Of a stretch of DNA of 64,000 bases, positions 33,883 through 42,724 are shown in pieces; position 1 is the stretch's first letter, and each line of letters starts with the position of its first letter. A program made the position numbers and the translations under genes. Below the pieces are notes generated by a model, which made no database searches, had not been told where the DNA came from, and saw only the letters and a program-made list of their open reading frames with translations. Source of the stretch: Puniceicoccaceae bacterium Marseille-Q1082 (GTDB lineage: Bacteria > Verrucomicrobiota > Verrucomicrobiia > Opitutales > Intestinicryptomonadaceae); the NCBI GenBank assembly GCA_904424815.1, contig CAJGBI010000001.1, forward strand, positions 310,001-374,000, in the 5' to 3' direction.

Positions 33883-36800
33883 ATGAAAGTTATGGAAGCT
33901 GAAAATGGGAACCATATTTGGGGGTTTGATATCGGAAAAGGATCGCTCGGAGAGGCGGTTTTAATGGGGGCTGAGTTTAGGCATGTGACTTCGCTGCTGC
34001 TTGATGAGGACTTCGGAGAAATAAAAACCGCGGCGGGTCTGCGGAGGCAGATGAGAACCCGAAAGGCGCACAAAGCCAGGGAAAAATGGTTGGAGCGCTG
34101 TCTCTTGGAGTTCGGAATAGAGCCGCTCAAACGCAGGGAGGTGGGAATTGTAAACGGGCGTTGGATGCTGATATCAAAAGGCGACGAACGCTTGGAGCGC
34201 GAATTTCCGCCGGACGGGGAGGACATTTGCTACAACGCAATCGCGCTGCGCTGCAAGCTGCTGCTCGGAGAAAAATTGGAGAGCTGGCAGATTTTCAAGG
34301 CCTTGAATTCGGCTATCCAAAACCGAGGATACGATGAAAATATCCCATGGAAGGAGTCGGACGTTTCCCTTCCCAAAAAGGACGACGACGATTACGCCAA
34401 AAAGCTCTCGCAGTATTCAAGGGAAAAAGGCGAATTGTTGGAGAGTTTTGAGGACGGGGAAAAATACGACTATCCGTGCTTTTTCAAGGCCTATAAAATG
34501 GGGCTTTGGTCGCCGGAAAATCCGGAGCGCGTCGAGATACGCATCGGCAACGACGCCCAAAAGGTGAAAGGGTACGTCATTCCCCGCAAAGACGTGGAAA
34601 GGGAGTTTGAAAGCCTCGTCGAGGCCGCCTCAAAATGGCATCCCGCGATGAAGGGAAAGGCCATGTATATAATGTACGGAATTGCGGAAACTCCATACGC
34701 TTCGTTTAAGCCCGCGCTTAGAAAAAAATTTGACCTCAAGCGCGGCGCGGAAAGCGACTGGACGGCGCTCGGGCAAAAAATACCGAGATTCGACAACAGG
34801 ATAATCGACAAATGCAGGCTGATTCCGCGCCTGAACGTTTGCAAGATAAGGCCCCTTTCGGAAGCAAGGGGCGAGGGCGATTTGCTGCATTACGAGATTA
34901 CGCTTTCTTTGAAGCTTCTCAACCTGCGCTTTTTCAGAAATTCAAATGTGGAATCGCTTTCGTTTGAGGAATTCAAGGCTGCGTTTGAAATCGCCAAAAG
35001 CGCAAAATACAAGATGGGAAAGGCGGCTTTGAAAAAGTTTTTGAAGTCGATTTCGGCAAGCGTTTTGAGCGAAGACCAGTCTGAAATCGAAGCCCCGAGG
35101 GAGAGCGGCAGGGCGTCGTTTTCGAGGCCCGCGATGCTTTTGCTTAAAGAGCTCATCTTTTCGGGAATGCCGCCGGCCGAGTTTTACGCAAAAAAGGCGG
35201 GGGAAATTTCAAATGCCGACCCCAATAAGGGGATTGTGGCTTCGGATTTGGATTTTATAAAACTGATGGGAAATTGCGGTTGGAACGGAATTTTTATTCC
35301 GGACGTTGAAACCTACCGTTTTGCAAACAACGGCGCCGACTCTGCAAAACTTATAAACGGGCTCATCGGTTCGCAGAACAATCCCATAGTCCGCCACAGG
35401 CTTGCGTTTTTTTATGAGCGCATAAAGTTTCTCGAATCAAAATTCGGGGTTCCCGACAAAGTCGTATTGGAGTTCGTGCGCGAAGACTTCATGGGTAAAG
35501 AGCAAAAGAAGCGCATGCAAATAGAAATGAAAAAGCGCGCTTCGGAGAAAATGCTCATAGCGAAAAAACTGGACGAGGCCGGGTACAAGGGCGGCAATTT
35601 GTTGCTGAAAATGGAGCTGCTTGAAAAGCAGGGAGGAATCTGCCTGTATACCGGCGAACCCCTGCTTCCGAGCGAGCTTGGAGTTCTCGAAATAGAGCAT
35701 ATAGTTCCGCGCAGCAGGGGCGGCCCCGACGCCCAATACAACTATGTGCTGACCCGCGAGAAAACCAACAAGGAAAAGGCGGATAGGACTCCGTTTGAAT
35801 GGCTTTCGTCAGATCCCGTAAAATGGGCGGGCTATTCCGACAGGGTAAAGGCGCGCGCCGGGCAGCTTGGAAGAAAGCGGTGCGAATTGCTTTTGGAAAA
35901 GAACGCCGAAGAGCTGGTGGAAAAATATACGGCTCTGGCGGAAACCGCGCACATTTCAAAACTCGCGCAAAAAATAGTCTGCCTGCATTTCGGTTTCCAG
36001 TTCGGAGGATTGGGCGGAACCAAGCGCGTTTTCACAGTCCCGGGGGCGCTGACCGCCAGGATTCGCAGTTTCTACGGCTTGAATAAAATTCTGCACAATG
36101 AAGATTTGGCGAAAGATGCCCTTTCATATGAGGAAGTTTTGAAGCGCGGCGAGGAATTGGACAAGAAGAACCGCAAGAATAAAAAACACCACGCGCTGGA
36201 CGCGATGTGTTTGTGTTTTGCTCCGACGGGCGTCAATTCAAAGCGCGCGCGGATTGATATGCTCTTGCCTCCCGATATTCGCGGCGAAAGTGAAGCCGAA
36301 CTCTTTTTCAGAAAGTATCTCGACAGGTTGATTCCGGTCGACGTCGCTCCGAAAAAACCGAGATTGGAGGACGGCATATATTCTATGCGCGCGGTCGGAG
36401 GGAAAAAGTTTATGGCAAGGCGCGTCAATCTCGTGGATTTGGCGTATACGGTAGGGCAAAAGCCTGTCTACGATATTTCGGTTCTCATAGGTAAAAAAAA
36501 TCCGAAAGAAAAGAAAATTATAAACGCCCAAATCCGCAAATTGGTTGCGGATTTCGCGCGGACAAATCCCACGGAGGACGAATGGAGAAAGTGGTGCGGC
36601 GAATGCAGGCTGCCGTCAAAAAACGGGATTGGAACGCGGGTGATAAGGGTTCTCTTAAATTATGGGGAGCCCGCCGAATATAAAGATTTGTCGAAAGACG
36701 GGCGCGGCGCGTTCAGAAGGGGAGACGGGCATAAAGGACAGATCGTATGGGAATCGACAGACGGAAAATATTACGTTGTTCCTATATATGTCCACGCCTC

Positions 36801-37068
36801 AAAAGCGAAGCTTCTTGCGGAGTTGGACGCGAATCCCAAAAAGAAAAGGGTATGCGACATCTTTACTTCGCACTGTATGGTAAAAGTCGGCAATACCTAT
36901 AACGACAAAGGCGAACTGCTCTTGCACGAAGGCGTGTATATGGTGAATACGATACAGACGGACGGTCGGGGTAAATTAACGAATACAAATGGAGAGAAAA
37001 GTAATTTGATAAATATAAATTACCTGATGAAAGCCGGAATGAGAAAAGTTTCGGTTAAAGACCTATGA
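33883..37068 (+). CDS. cas9: Type II-C CRISPR-associated endonuclease Cas9
   Basis: Cas9 is the RNA-guided DNA nuclease of the locus; 1061 residues fits the compact II-C class. RuvC-I is WGFDIGKGSLG (D16), the Arg-rich bridge helix is RRQMRTRKAHKAREKWL (~55-71), RuvC-II is KVVLEFVRED (E530), the HNH centre is LEIEHIVPRSRGG (H606) with the later Asn in YNYVLTREKTN, and RuvC-III is KHHALDAM (H770, D773). All catalytic residues are therefore intact. A C-terminal region (about 830-1061) would read the PAM; its specificity cannot be inferred. No csn2 or cas4 is present, supporting II-C. cas1 overlaps by ATGA. Its composition is more AT-rich than flanking genes. Confidence 0.96.
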   Translation: MKVMEAENGNHIWGFDIGKGSLGEAVLMGAEFRHVTSLLLDEDFGEIKTAAGLRRQMRTRKAHKAREKWLERCLLEFGIEPLKRREVGIVNGRWMLISKGDERLEREFPPDGEDICYNAIALRCKLLLGEKLESWQIFKALNSAIQNRGYDENIPWKESDVSLPKKDDDDYAKKLSQYSREKGELLESFEDGEKYDYPCFFKAYKMGLWSPENPERVEIRIGNDAQKVKGYVIPRKDVEREFESLVEAASKWHPAMKGKAMYIMYGIAETPYASFKPALRKKFDLKRGAESDWTALGQKIPRFDNRIIDKCRLIPRLNVCKIRPLSEARGEGDLLHYEITLSLKLLNLRFFRNSNVESLSFEEFKAAFEIAKSAKYKMGKAALKKFLKSISASVLSEDQSEIEAPRESGRASFSRPAMLLLKELIFSGMPPAEFYAKKAGEISNADPNKGIVASDLDFIKLMGNCGWNGIFIPDVETYRFANNGADSAKLINGLIGSQNNPIVRHRLAFFYERIKFLESKFGVPDKVVLEFVREDFMGKEQKKRMQIEMKKRASEKMLIAKKLDEAGYKGGNLLLKMELLEKQGGICLYTGEPLLPSELGVLEIEHIVPRSRGGPDAQYNYVLTREKTNKEKADRTPFEWLSSDPVKWAGYSDRVKARAGQLGRKRCELLLEKNAEELVEKYTALAETAHISKLAQKIVCLHFGFQFGGLGGTKRVFTVPGALTARIRSFYGLNKILHNEDLAKDALSYEEVLKRGEELDKKNRKNKKHHALDAMCLCFAPTGVNSKRARIDMLLPPDIRGESEAELFFRKYLDRLIPVDVAPKKPRLEDGIYSMRAVGGKKFMARRVNLVDLAYTVGQKPVYDISVLIGKKNPKEKKIINAQIRKLVADFARTNPTEDEWRKWCGECRLPSKNGIGTRVIRVLLNYGEPAEYKDLSKDGRGAFRRGDGHKGQIVWESTDGKYYVVPIYVHASKAKLLAELDANPKKKRVCDIFTSHCMVKVGNTYNDKGELLLHEGVYMVNTIQTDGRGKLTNTNGEKSNLININYLMKAGMRKVSVKDL

Positions 37069-37955
37069 GTTATCATATCCTTCACATATCGGAACACGGG
37101 TGCGGGCTCTCGAAAGAGCGCGGGCTTCTGGTATGCAGGAAGGACGGCAAGACGCTTGGGAAAATCGCAATAGAGGATTTGCGGGCGGTGGTTATTTTAG
37201 GCGAGAGCGTAAATATAAGCGCCGCCGTGTTTGCGGGCGTTTTGGATAACGACGCCATAATAATACATTGCCGCAATTACAAGGCTGTCGGGGTTTCCGT
37301 TCCCAATAGCAGAACCTATGACGCGCGGGTCGTCCTAAACCAAGCGGCAGGAAACCGCAATCTGAACGCCGCGATATGGAGGAGGCTCCTGCGCGCAAAA
37401 ATTGAAAATTGCGCGCGGTGCCTAGGGTTGATCGGCGTTAAAAATTCGCGCCTCGAAAAGTTTTCGGTTTCAAAACGCGAGCCGAATGAGGCTCGGTGTG
37501 CTCGGGAGTATTGGAAACATTATTTTCCGCAGTTGGGCGAGAGCGGGCAGGGGCGGGTTCCCCGGGGAAATTCGTCGCCAGTGAATTTGTTTCTCAATTA
37601 CGGCTACGGAATATTGGGAGGCATTGTGCACAGGAGCCTGATTGTTGCAGGGTTAAACTGCCTTTTGGGCGTAAACCATAAGACGTATTATAAAAATACG
37701 CCGCTTGTGTACGACGCGATAGAACCGTTTCGGGCGTTTGCCGACTATGCTCTGTACAATTATATGTCGGGATGCAAGGAACCCAATATGCGCGAATGGT
37801 CCGTATTTTTCGGAAGATTTTTGAAAGACATGCGCGTAAAAAAGGGAAGGGCGACGGTAAAGCTTATGGACGCCGCTGACGTGTTGTGCGAAAGCCTCGC
37901 GAACGCGTATAGATATAAGAAAGCGGAACTCATGTGGTTTCCGGTTCTCGATTGA
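37065..37955 (+). CDS. cas1: CRISPR-associated integrase Cas1 (type II)
   Basis: Cas1 integrates new spacers together with Cas2. The 296-residue protein has the beta-rich N-terminal domain (HILHISEHGCGLSKERGLLVCRK, VVILGESVNISAAV) and a helical C-terminal domain with PVNLFLNYGYGILGGIVHRSLIVAGL, the usual GYG/Glu-His active region, and YDAIEPFRAFADYAL, which holds a further acidic ligand. The length and the type II pattern fit. It overlaps cas9 by 4 bases and lies 5 bases before cas2. Confidence 0.95.
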   Translation: MSYHILHISEHGCGLSKERGLLVCRKDGKTLGKIAIEDLRAVVILGESVNISAAVFAGVLDNDAIIIHCRNYKAVGVSVPNSRTYDARVVLNQAAGNRNLNAAIWRRLLRAKIENCARCLGLIGVKNSRLEKFSVSKREPNEARCAREYWKHYFPQLGESGQGRVPRGNSSPVNLFLNYGYGILGGIVHRSLIVAGLNCLLGVNHKTYYKNTPLVYDAIEPFRAFADYALYNYMSGCKEPNMREWSVFFGRFLKDMRVKKGRATVKLMDAADVLCESLANAYRYKKAELMWFPVLD

Positions 37956-37960
37956 CGCGC

Positions 37961-38353
37961 GTGCGAAACAAAAAGAAAAGTCCTTTCAGAATGGGATGGC
38001 TTATGGCGATGTTCGACTTGCCCGTTCTTCTCGAAGAAGAGCGCAAGGAGGCCGCGCGTTTTAGAAAAGCCCTGCTCGACGACGGTTTTATAATGATTCA
38101 ATATTCCGTATATTCCCGCCCGTGCGTTTCCCTCGAGAGGATGGCGAAATATTATAATAAGGTAAAAAGCTACGCCCCGACTACCGGAGACATACGGTTG
38201 CTGTTTTTTACGGACAAGCAATGGGGCATGAGCAAACTCGTGTGCAGAGTTCCCAAAAAACTTGAAAAAGTTCCCGAGCAGATAGAATTTTTTGACGCCT
38301 TGAATGAAAAGGAGCCAAAAGTGGACGATGACGGAAATTTTCTGTTGTTTTGA
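37961..38353 (+). CDS. cas2: CRISPR-associated endoribonuclease-like Cas2
   Basis: Cas2 forms the structural core of the Cas1-Cas2 integration complex. From the GTG at 37961 the protein has 130 residues: a basic start (RNKKKSPFRMGWLMAMFDLPV) with the ferredoxin-fold first strand and its Asp, the ERKEAARFRKALLDDGFIMIQYSVY segment typical of type II Cas2, and DIRLLFFTDKQW. An upstream GTG at 37934 would overlap cas1, and ATG 37991 would remove the usual type II N-terminal extension. Its stop codon abuts the 3' end of the convergent tracrRNA. Confidence 0.88.
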   Translation: MRNKKKSPFRMGWLMAMFDLPVLLEEERKEAARFRKALLDDGFIMIQYSVYSRPCVSLERMAKYYNKVKSYAPTTGDIRLLFFTDKQWGMSKLVCRVPKKLEKVPEQIEFFDALNEKEPKVDDDGNFLLF

Positions 38354-38445
38354 AAAAAAATGCCGAATTCCAAGGTGCCATGCAGAGCTTAAAATTCGGC
38401 AAAATCAGTTAAGACTTTACAACAAAAATTTTCTATAAGTTAAAG
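38353..38445 (-). ncRNA. tracrRNA of the type II-C system
   Basis: On the minus strand an anti-repeat (38441-38408) can pair with the crRNA repeat: 15 consecutive bases (38413-38427) are perfectly complementary, flanked by a 2-base internal mismatch, three more pairs, and a short outer duplex. The tail then forms a 9-bp hairpin TGCCGAATT / AATTCGGCA (38401-38393 with 38369-38361) followed by eight T residues (38360-38353), a rho-independent end. The 5' end is uncertain: TTGACA at 38467-38462 or the promoter-like repeat 1 could drive it. It lies between cas2 and the array, antisense to cas2. Confidence 0.85.
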
Positions 38446-38470
38446 CAACTTATATTGCTATGTCAATAAT

Positions 38471-40677
38471 ATTTTTAGAAAGAACATTTTGTTGTAAAGT
38501 CAAAACGAAAAGATGATATGCCTGGATTTACTCCACATTTTTAGAAAGAACATTTTGTTGTAAAGTCAAAACATCAACGCGCCAACAAAGCGCGCAATTG
38601 CAATTTTTAGAAAGAACATTTTGTTGTAAAGTCAAAACTAGAGGATTTAAAACGCAAAGACCTTTTCTTATTTTTAGAAAGAACATTTTGTTGTAAAGTC
38701 AAAACGAAAACCGAACAACTGAATTTGCGGGAACTATTTTTAGAAAGAACATTTTGTTGTAAAGTCAAAACATCTTTGCCTTCAACCGTGCAGGGCGTCC
38801 CATTTTTAGAAAGAACATTTTGTTGTAAAGTCAAAACCCGTCCACTATCGCCCGCGCCTCCTCAATCATTTTTAGAAAGAACATTTTGTTGTAAAGTCAA
38901 AACAAAGAAGCGATAAGGGAAGCGGGCGAGAGTATTTTTAGAAAGAACATTTTGTTGTAAAGTCAAAACTGTATGTGCGCACGACTTCAAACACAATACA
39001 TTTTTAGAAAGAACATTTTGTTGTAAAGTCAAAACGTTAGGTTTTGCTTCGCGTTTGCTTGAATTATTTTTAGAAAGAACATTTTGTTGTAAAGTCAAAA
39101 CCTGGTCTATCGTGACAGACAAAACTATTGAATTTTTAGAAAGAACATTTTGTTGTAAAGTCAAAACTCTTTTATCACCTCATCGTCTGTACAATGGATT
39201 TTTAGAAAGAACATTTTGTTGTAAAGTCAAAACTAGCGGCAAGCACTCGCATACTATGGGCGAATTTTTAGAAAGAACATTTTGTTGTAAAGTCAAAACT
39301 CAGGGAAGGCAAAATAGAATTCACCGTCGATTTTTAGAAAGAACATTTTGTTGTAAAGTCAAAACTCAAAGTATAAACTGCTTTTTGAAAACGTCATTTT
39401 TAGAAAGAACATTTTGTTGTAAAGTCAAAACACGGCGATGCAATCCGCGAAGGCTTTTTGTATTTTTAGAAAGAACATTTTGTTGTAAAGTCAAAACGTA
39501 TGGAGCGGAACTATACCACGATTTCGGATTTTTAGAAAGAACATTTTGTTGTAAAGTCAAAACTTCAGGCTTATGGTTTTTTCTGAAAAACTCATTTTTA
39601 GAAAGAACATTTTGTTGTAAAGTCAAAACGCGCGCCCCGTTCAGTGTGATTGATTCGAGATTTTTAGAAAGAACATTTTGTTGTAAAGTCAAAACCGCAC
39701 AGACGAAAGAGAATGTGGATATTGGATTTTTAGAAAGAACATTTTGTTGTAAAGTCAAAACATTTGCGCCCCATGACCAAACGGTGCACTCATTTTTAGA
39801 AAGAACATTTTGTTGTAAAGTCAAAACGCGCGCGCAAAGAGCATTTAAAGCGGCCTTATTTTTAGAAAGAACATTTTGTTGTAAAGTCAAAACTTCTGGA
39901 CACCGTGGGATTTGACACAGAGAATTTTTAGAAAGAACATTTTGTTGTAAAGTCAAAACATACGGCTAAAAATCGAGCAATTAGACGCGATTTTTAGAAA
40001 GAACATTTTGTTGTAAAGTCAAAACCGGAACGGGAAGCGGAATAACGCCCGAGTAATTTTTAGAAAGAACATTTTGTTGTAAAGTCAAAACCGACGTTGA
40101 CGCTTCGTACGGCTCGCGAAAATTTTTAGAAAGAACATTTTGTTGTAAAGTCAAAACAGGTGCGACGTTATTATCTTTGGGCAACTTATTTTTAGAAAGA
40201 ACATTTTGTTGTAAAGTCAAAACATGTTTTACCGTGGCAACCTACTTGCGCTAATTTTTAGAAAGAACATTTTGTTGTAAAGTCAAAACTACGAAGAAAA
40301 ACAAGTTGGCACTAAGGGCATTTTTAGAAAGAACATTTTGTTGTAAAGTCAAAACTGGGAGCTGACGACGTGGGAGCGCCTCACAATTTTTAGAAAGAAC
40401 ATTTTGTTGTAAAGTCAAAACTGTTGAAATGGGCTATGAAGTCGGGCTTTCATTTTTAGAAAGAACATTTTGTTGTAAAGTCAAAACAACTTTGGCAATC
40501 AATGCTCGCGACGACGTATTTTTAGAAAGAACATTTTGTTGTAAAGTCAAAACTCATCGGAAGACCTCGCGCAACTCAACGTCATTTTTAGAAAGAACAT
40601 TTTGTTGTAAAGTCAAAACTAATGAAGCGAACCAATTCTGGCGGGTCTATATTTTTAGAAAGAACATTTTGTTGTAA
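38471..40677. CRISPR. Type II-C CRISPR array, 34 repeats and 33 spacers
   Basis: The 36-base repeat (plus strand, ATTTTTAGAAAGAAC...AAAGTCAAAAC) occurs 33 times, without variation that I could find, from 38471 to 40619, and once more as a copy whose last 9 bases are lost (40651-40677). Spacers are 30 bases, except spacers 3 and 33 with 31. The degenerate copy marks the old end at 40677, so new spacers probably enter at the cas2 side. The tracrRNA pairing requires crRNAs to be read from the minus strand (repeat beginning GTTTTGAC). The minus-strand repeat contains TTGACT and TCTAAA 18 bases apart, a possible internal promoter. No spacer visibly matches this window. Confidence 0.97.
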
Positions 40678-40708
40678 GGAAAAATTTAAATTTGAAAGTT
40701 AATATTTT

Positions 40709-41731
40709 TTATGGCAATCCCAATCGGGCGGCGAGGGCGTTGGCGCGGGTGGAGATCGCTTGTCGGGCTTTTTCGATTTCGGCTTTGCGGGCGGCTATGT
40801 TTTCATTGGCTATTTTTGAGAGGTCGGAGAGGTTGTAGAGAAAGGCGTCTTCTATTTCGCCGCAATCTTCCTCTATGTTGCGCGGAACCGCGAGGTCTAT
40901 CAAAAAAACCGGCCTGCCGCCTCTCTTTTTACACGCGGCCTCTATGTCGGCCTTTTTTAACAGAGGCTCTCGCGAAAGGCTTGCGCAGAGGACGATGTCG
41001 AATTTTTCAATGTTTTCCTTAGCCGCCGCAAAGTCCGCCGACCGGCAGCCGATTTTCTCGGCGAGCGCATCGGCGTTCGCGCGCGTGCGGCTGCATACGA
41101 GCATGTTTGACGCCCCGCGCACATAGAGGGCGTCGGCTACGAGTTTGCCAACCTCACCGGAGCCCATCAGCAGAATTTTGGCCTTTGAAATGTTTTCAAA
41201 TATCCGCAGGGCGAGCTCCGCGCAGACGCTGCCGACGCTTATTTTGCCGCGGCCTATTTCCGTGTTCGTGCGCACCCATTTGGCGCAGTGGATCGCCTTT
41301 TGGAAGAGGGCGTTCAGCGTTGGCCCGCAGTGTCTGAGCCCTCTTGCCCTCTCGTACGCCGCCTTGACCTGCCCGAGGATTTCCGTCTCGCCGGTCATCT
41401 GGGATTTCAGCCCCGAGGCCACGGCGAAGAGGTGGCTTATCGCCTCCGCGTTTTTTTTCACGGAGCAGATTTTTTTGAAGTCCTCCGCGTCCGCCCCGTA
41501 AAGCGACTCGAACACCGCGTCCGCGAGTCCGTCGGAAGCGGCGGAAAAGTAGATTTCCACGCGGTTGCACGTGCTGAGCGCCAGCGCCTCCGAGACGCCC
41601 CCGATTTGCAGGATTCCGCTTTCGGCGAATGAGCACGCCGCCTGCGGCATTCCGAACCTGCCGAGAATTTCAGGCCCGGCGGTCTCATGGGATATCCCCG
41701 CGGCGTAAAGGCTGTTTGCGATAGGCGCCAT
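40709..41731 (-). CDS. hemA: Glutamyl-tRNA reductase, short form
   Basis: HemA reduces glutamyl-tRNA to glutamate-1-semialdehyde, the first step of C5 haem biosynthesis. The catalytic Cys is in LSTCNRVEIY (C55), followed by the substrate-binding GLKSQMTGETEILGQVK and the NADPH domain (ILLMGSGEVGKLVADAL, VCSRTRANADALAE). The length of 340 residues is well below the usual 420 or so; the C-terminal dimerisation domain is mostly missing, ending in the spinal helix. It is followed 12 bases downstream of the polyprenyl synthase stop. Its 3' end faces the old end of the CRISPR array. Confidence 0.93.
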   Translation of the reverse strand: MAPIANSLYAAGISHETAGPEILGRFGMPQAACSFAESGILQIGGVSEALALSTCNRVEIYFSAASDGLADAVFESLYGADAEDFKKICSVKKNAEAISHLFAVASGLKSQMTGETEILGQVKAAYERARGLRHCGPTLNALFQKAIHCAKWVRTNTEIGRGKISVGSVCAELALRIFENISKAKILLMGSGEVGKLVADALYVRGASNMLVCSRTRANADALAEKIGCRSADFAAAKENIEKFDIVLCASLSREPLLKKADIEAACKKRGGRPVFLIDLAVPRNIEEDCGEIEDAFLYNLSDLSKIANENIAARKAEIEKARQAISTRANALAARLGLP

Positions 41732-41743
41732 TTTCCCCGAAAG

Positions 41744-42724
41744 CTATCCCAGCGCCAGCTCCCTCATCGCCGCGCAGAACTCGAGGAGCTTGTCGGACGC
41801 CCCCGGGAATTTGCCGAGCGCCTTTTCTGCGAGGCCTATGCGCCTTTCCATTTCCTCCGCGCAGATTTTTTCCACTCCGGAGGATTTCATCATCCCAATT
41901 ATCTCTTCGGGGTTTTGGGATGAAAGGTTTTTTGCAAAGCCGTCGGCGCGCTCCGAGTCCATGGTTTCAAAGAGCGCGATGAGCGGAAAAGTCTGCTTGC
42001 CGGAGACGAGATCCGTGCCGAGCGTTTTCCCCGCGTCCTTTTCCGACATAAACCAGTCGCACAGGTCGTCGTAAATCTGGTAGGCGATGCCGAGGTGTTT
42101 TCCTGCCTCTTCGGCGGCGGCGATCCACCCGTCGAGCCCCGTTACGGACTTCGCCCCGAGCGCGCACGCGAGCGAAAAGAGCGCGGCTGTCTTGCCGAAA
42201 GCTATCTCGTAGTACCTCTCGCGCGTGACCCGCACTGATTTGTCGGCGAGCGTCTGGCGGATTTCGCCCTCGCATATCGTCTTTACGCATAGCGCCGTGC
42301 GGCGCGACGTGTCGACGTCGTTTTCCTCTACCGCAAGCTCCATCGTGTGCGCGAAGATCGCGTCTCCGAGCAGTATGGCGGTTTTCGCCCCGTACTTTTT
42401 GTTCGCGGTCTCGGCGTTGCGCCTGATTTGCGCCCCGTCGATAACGTCGTCGTGTATGAGCGTCGAAAGGTGCGTGAGCTCCACTATCGCGGCGCGGCGT
42501 ATCAGCGATTCCCCCTTTTCGGGCGCGGCGTGGGCTGCGGCGAACACGAGTATCGGGCGTATGAATTTGCCGCGCGGGGCTATCGCTTCCCTTGCGGCGC
42601 AGCGCACCTCTTTTTCGAAAGTCCCCGCCTGCGCCGTCAGAAAGTCCCCGAACTCGCGGAAAAGCGCGCTCATTTGTTCGGAAATTTTCTCGAACGGGTT
42701 TGGGCTGTGCTTATAGTTGTTCAC
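41744..42724 (-). CDS. Polyprenyl synthetase (trans-isoprenyl diphosphate synthase)
   Basis: This enzyme elongates allylic diphosphates with IPP. The 326-residue helical protein has GKFIRPILVF, the first Asp-rich motif in LIHDDVIDGA, the KTAALF region, and the second Asp-rich motif YQIYDDLCDW. The relatively small residues before the first motif suggest a longer-chain product such as octaprenyl or heptaprenyl diphosphate for quinones, but chain length is not certain. It overlaps rlmN by 14 bases and precedes hemA. Confidence 0.92.
   Translation of the reverse strand: MNNYKHSPNPFEKISEQMSALFREFGDFLTAQAGTFEKEVRCAAREAIAPRGKFIRPILVFAAAHAAPEKGESLIRRAAIVELTHLSTLIHDDVIDGAQIRRNAETANKKYGAKTAILLGDAIFAHTMELAVEENDVDTSRRTALCVKTICEGEIRQTLADKSVRVTRERYYEIAFGKTAALFSLACALGAKSVTGLDGWIAAAEEAGKHLGIAYQIYDDLCDWFMSEKDAGKTLGTDLVSGKQTFPLIALFETMDSERADGFAKNLSSQNPEEIIGMMKSSGVEKICAEEMERRIGLAEKALGKFPGASDKLLEFCAAMRELALG

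Noticed and set aside
38507-40650. Self-targeting spacers
   Set aside because: I compared the spacers by eye with the genes in this window and saw no convincing match; a computed search of the whole genome would be needed to exclude it.
38607-40677. Long ORFs on both strands encoding repeated FLERTFCCKVKT or LTQQNVLSKN-like units
   Set aside because: They are the CRISPR array: repeat plus 30-base spacer is 66 bases, a multiple of three, so frames stay open over many units. No ribosome-binding site or protein-like spacer content supports translation.
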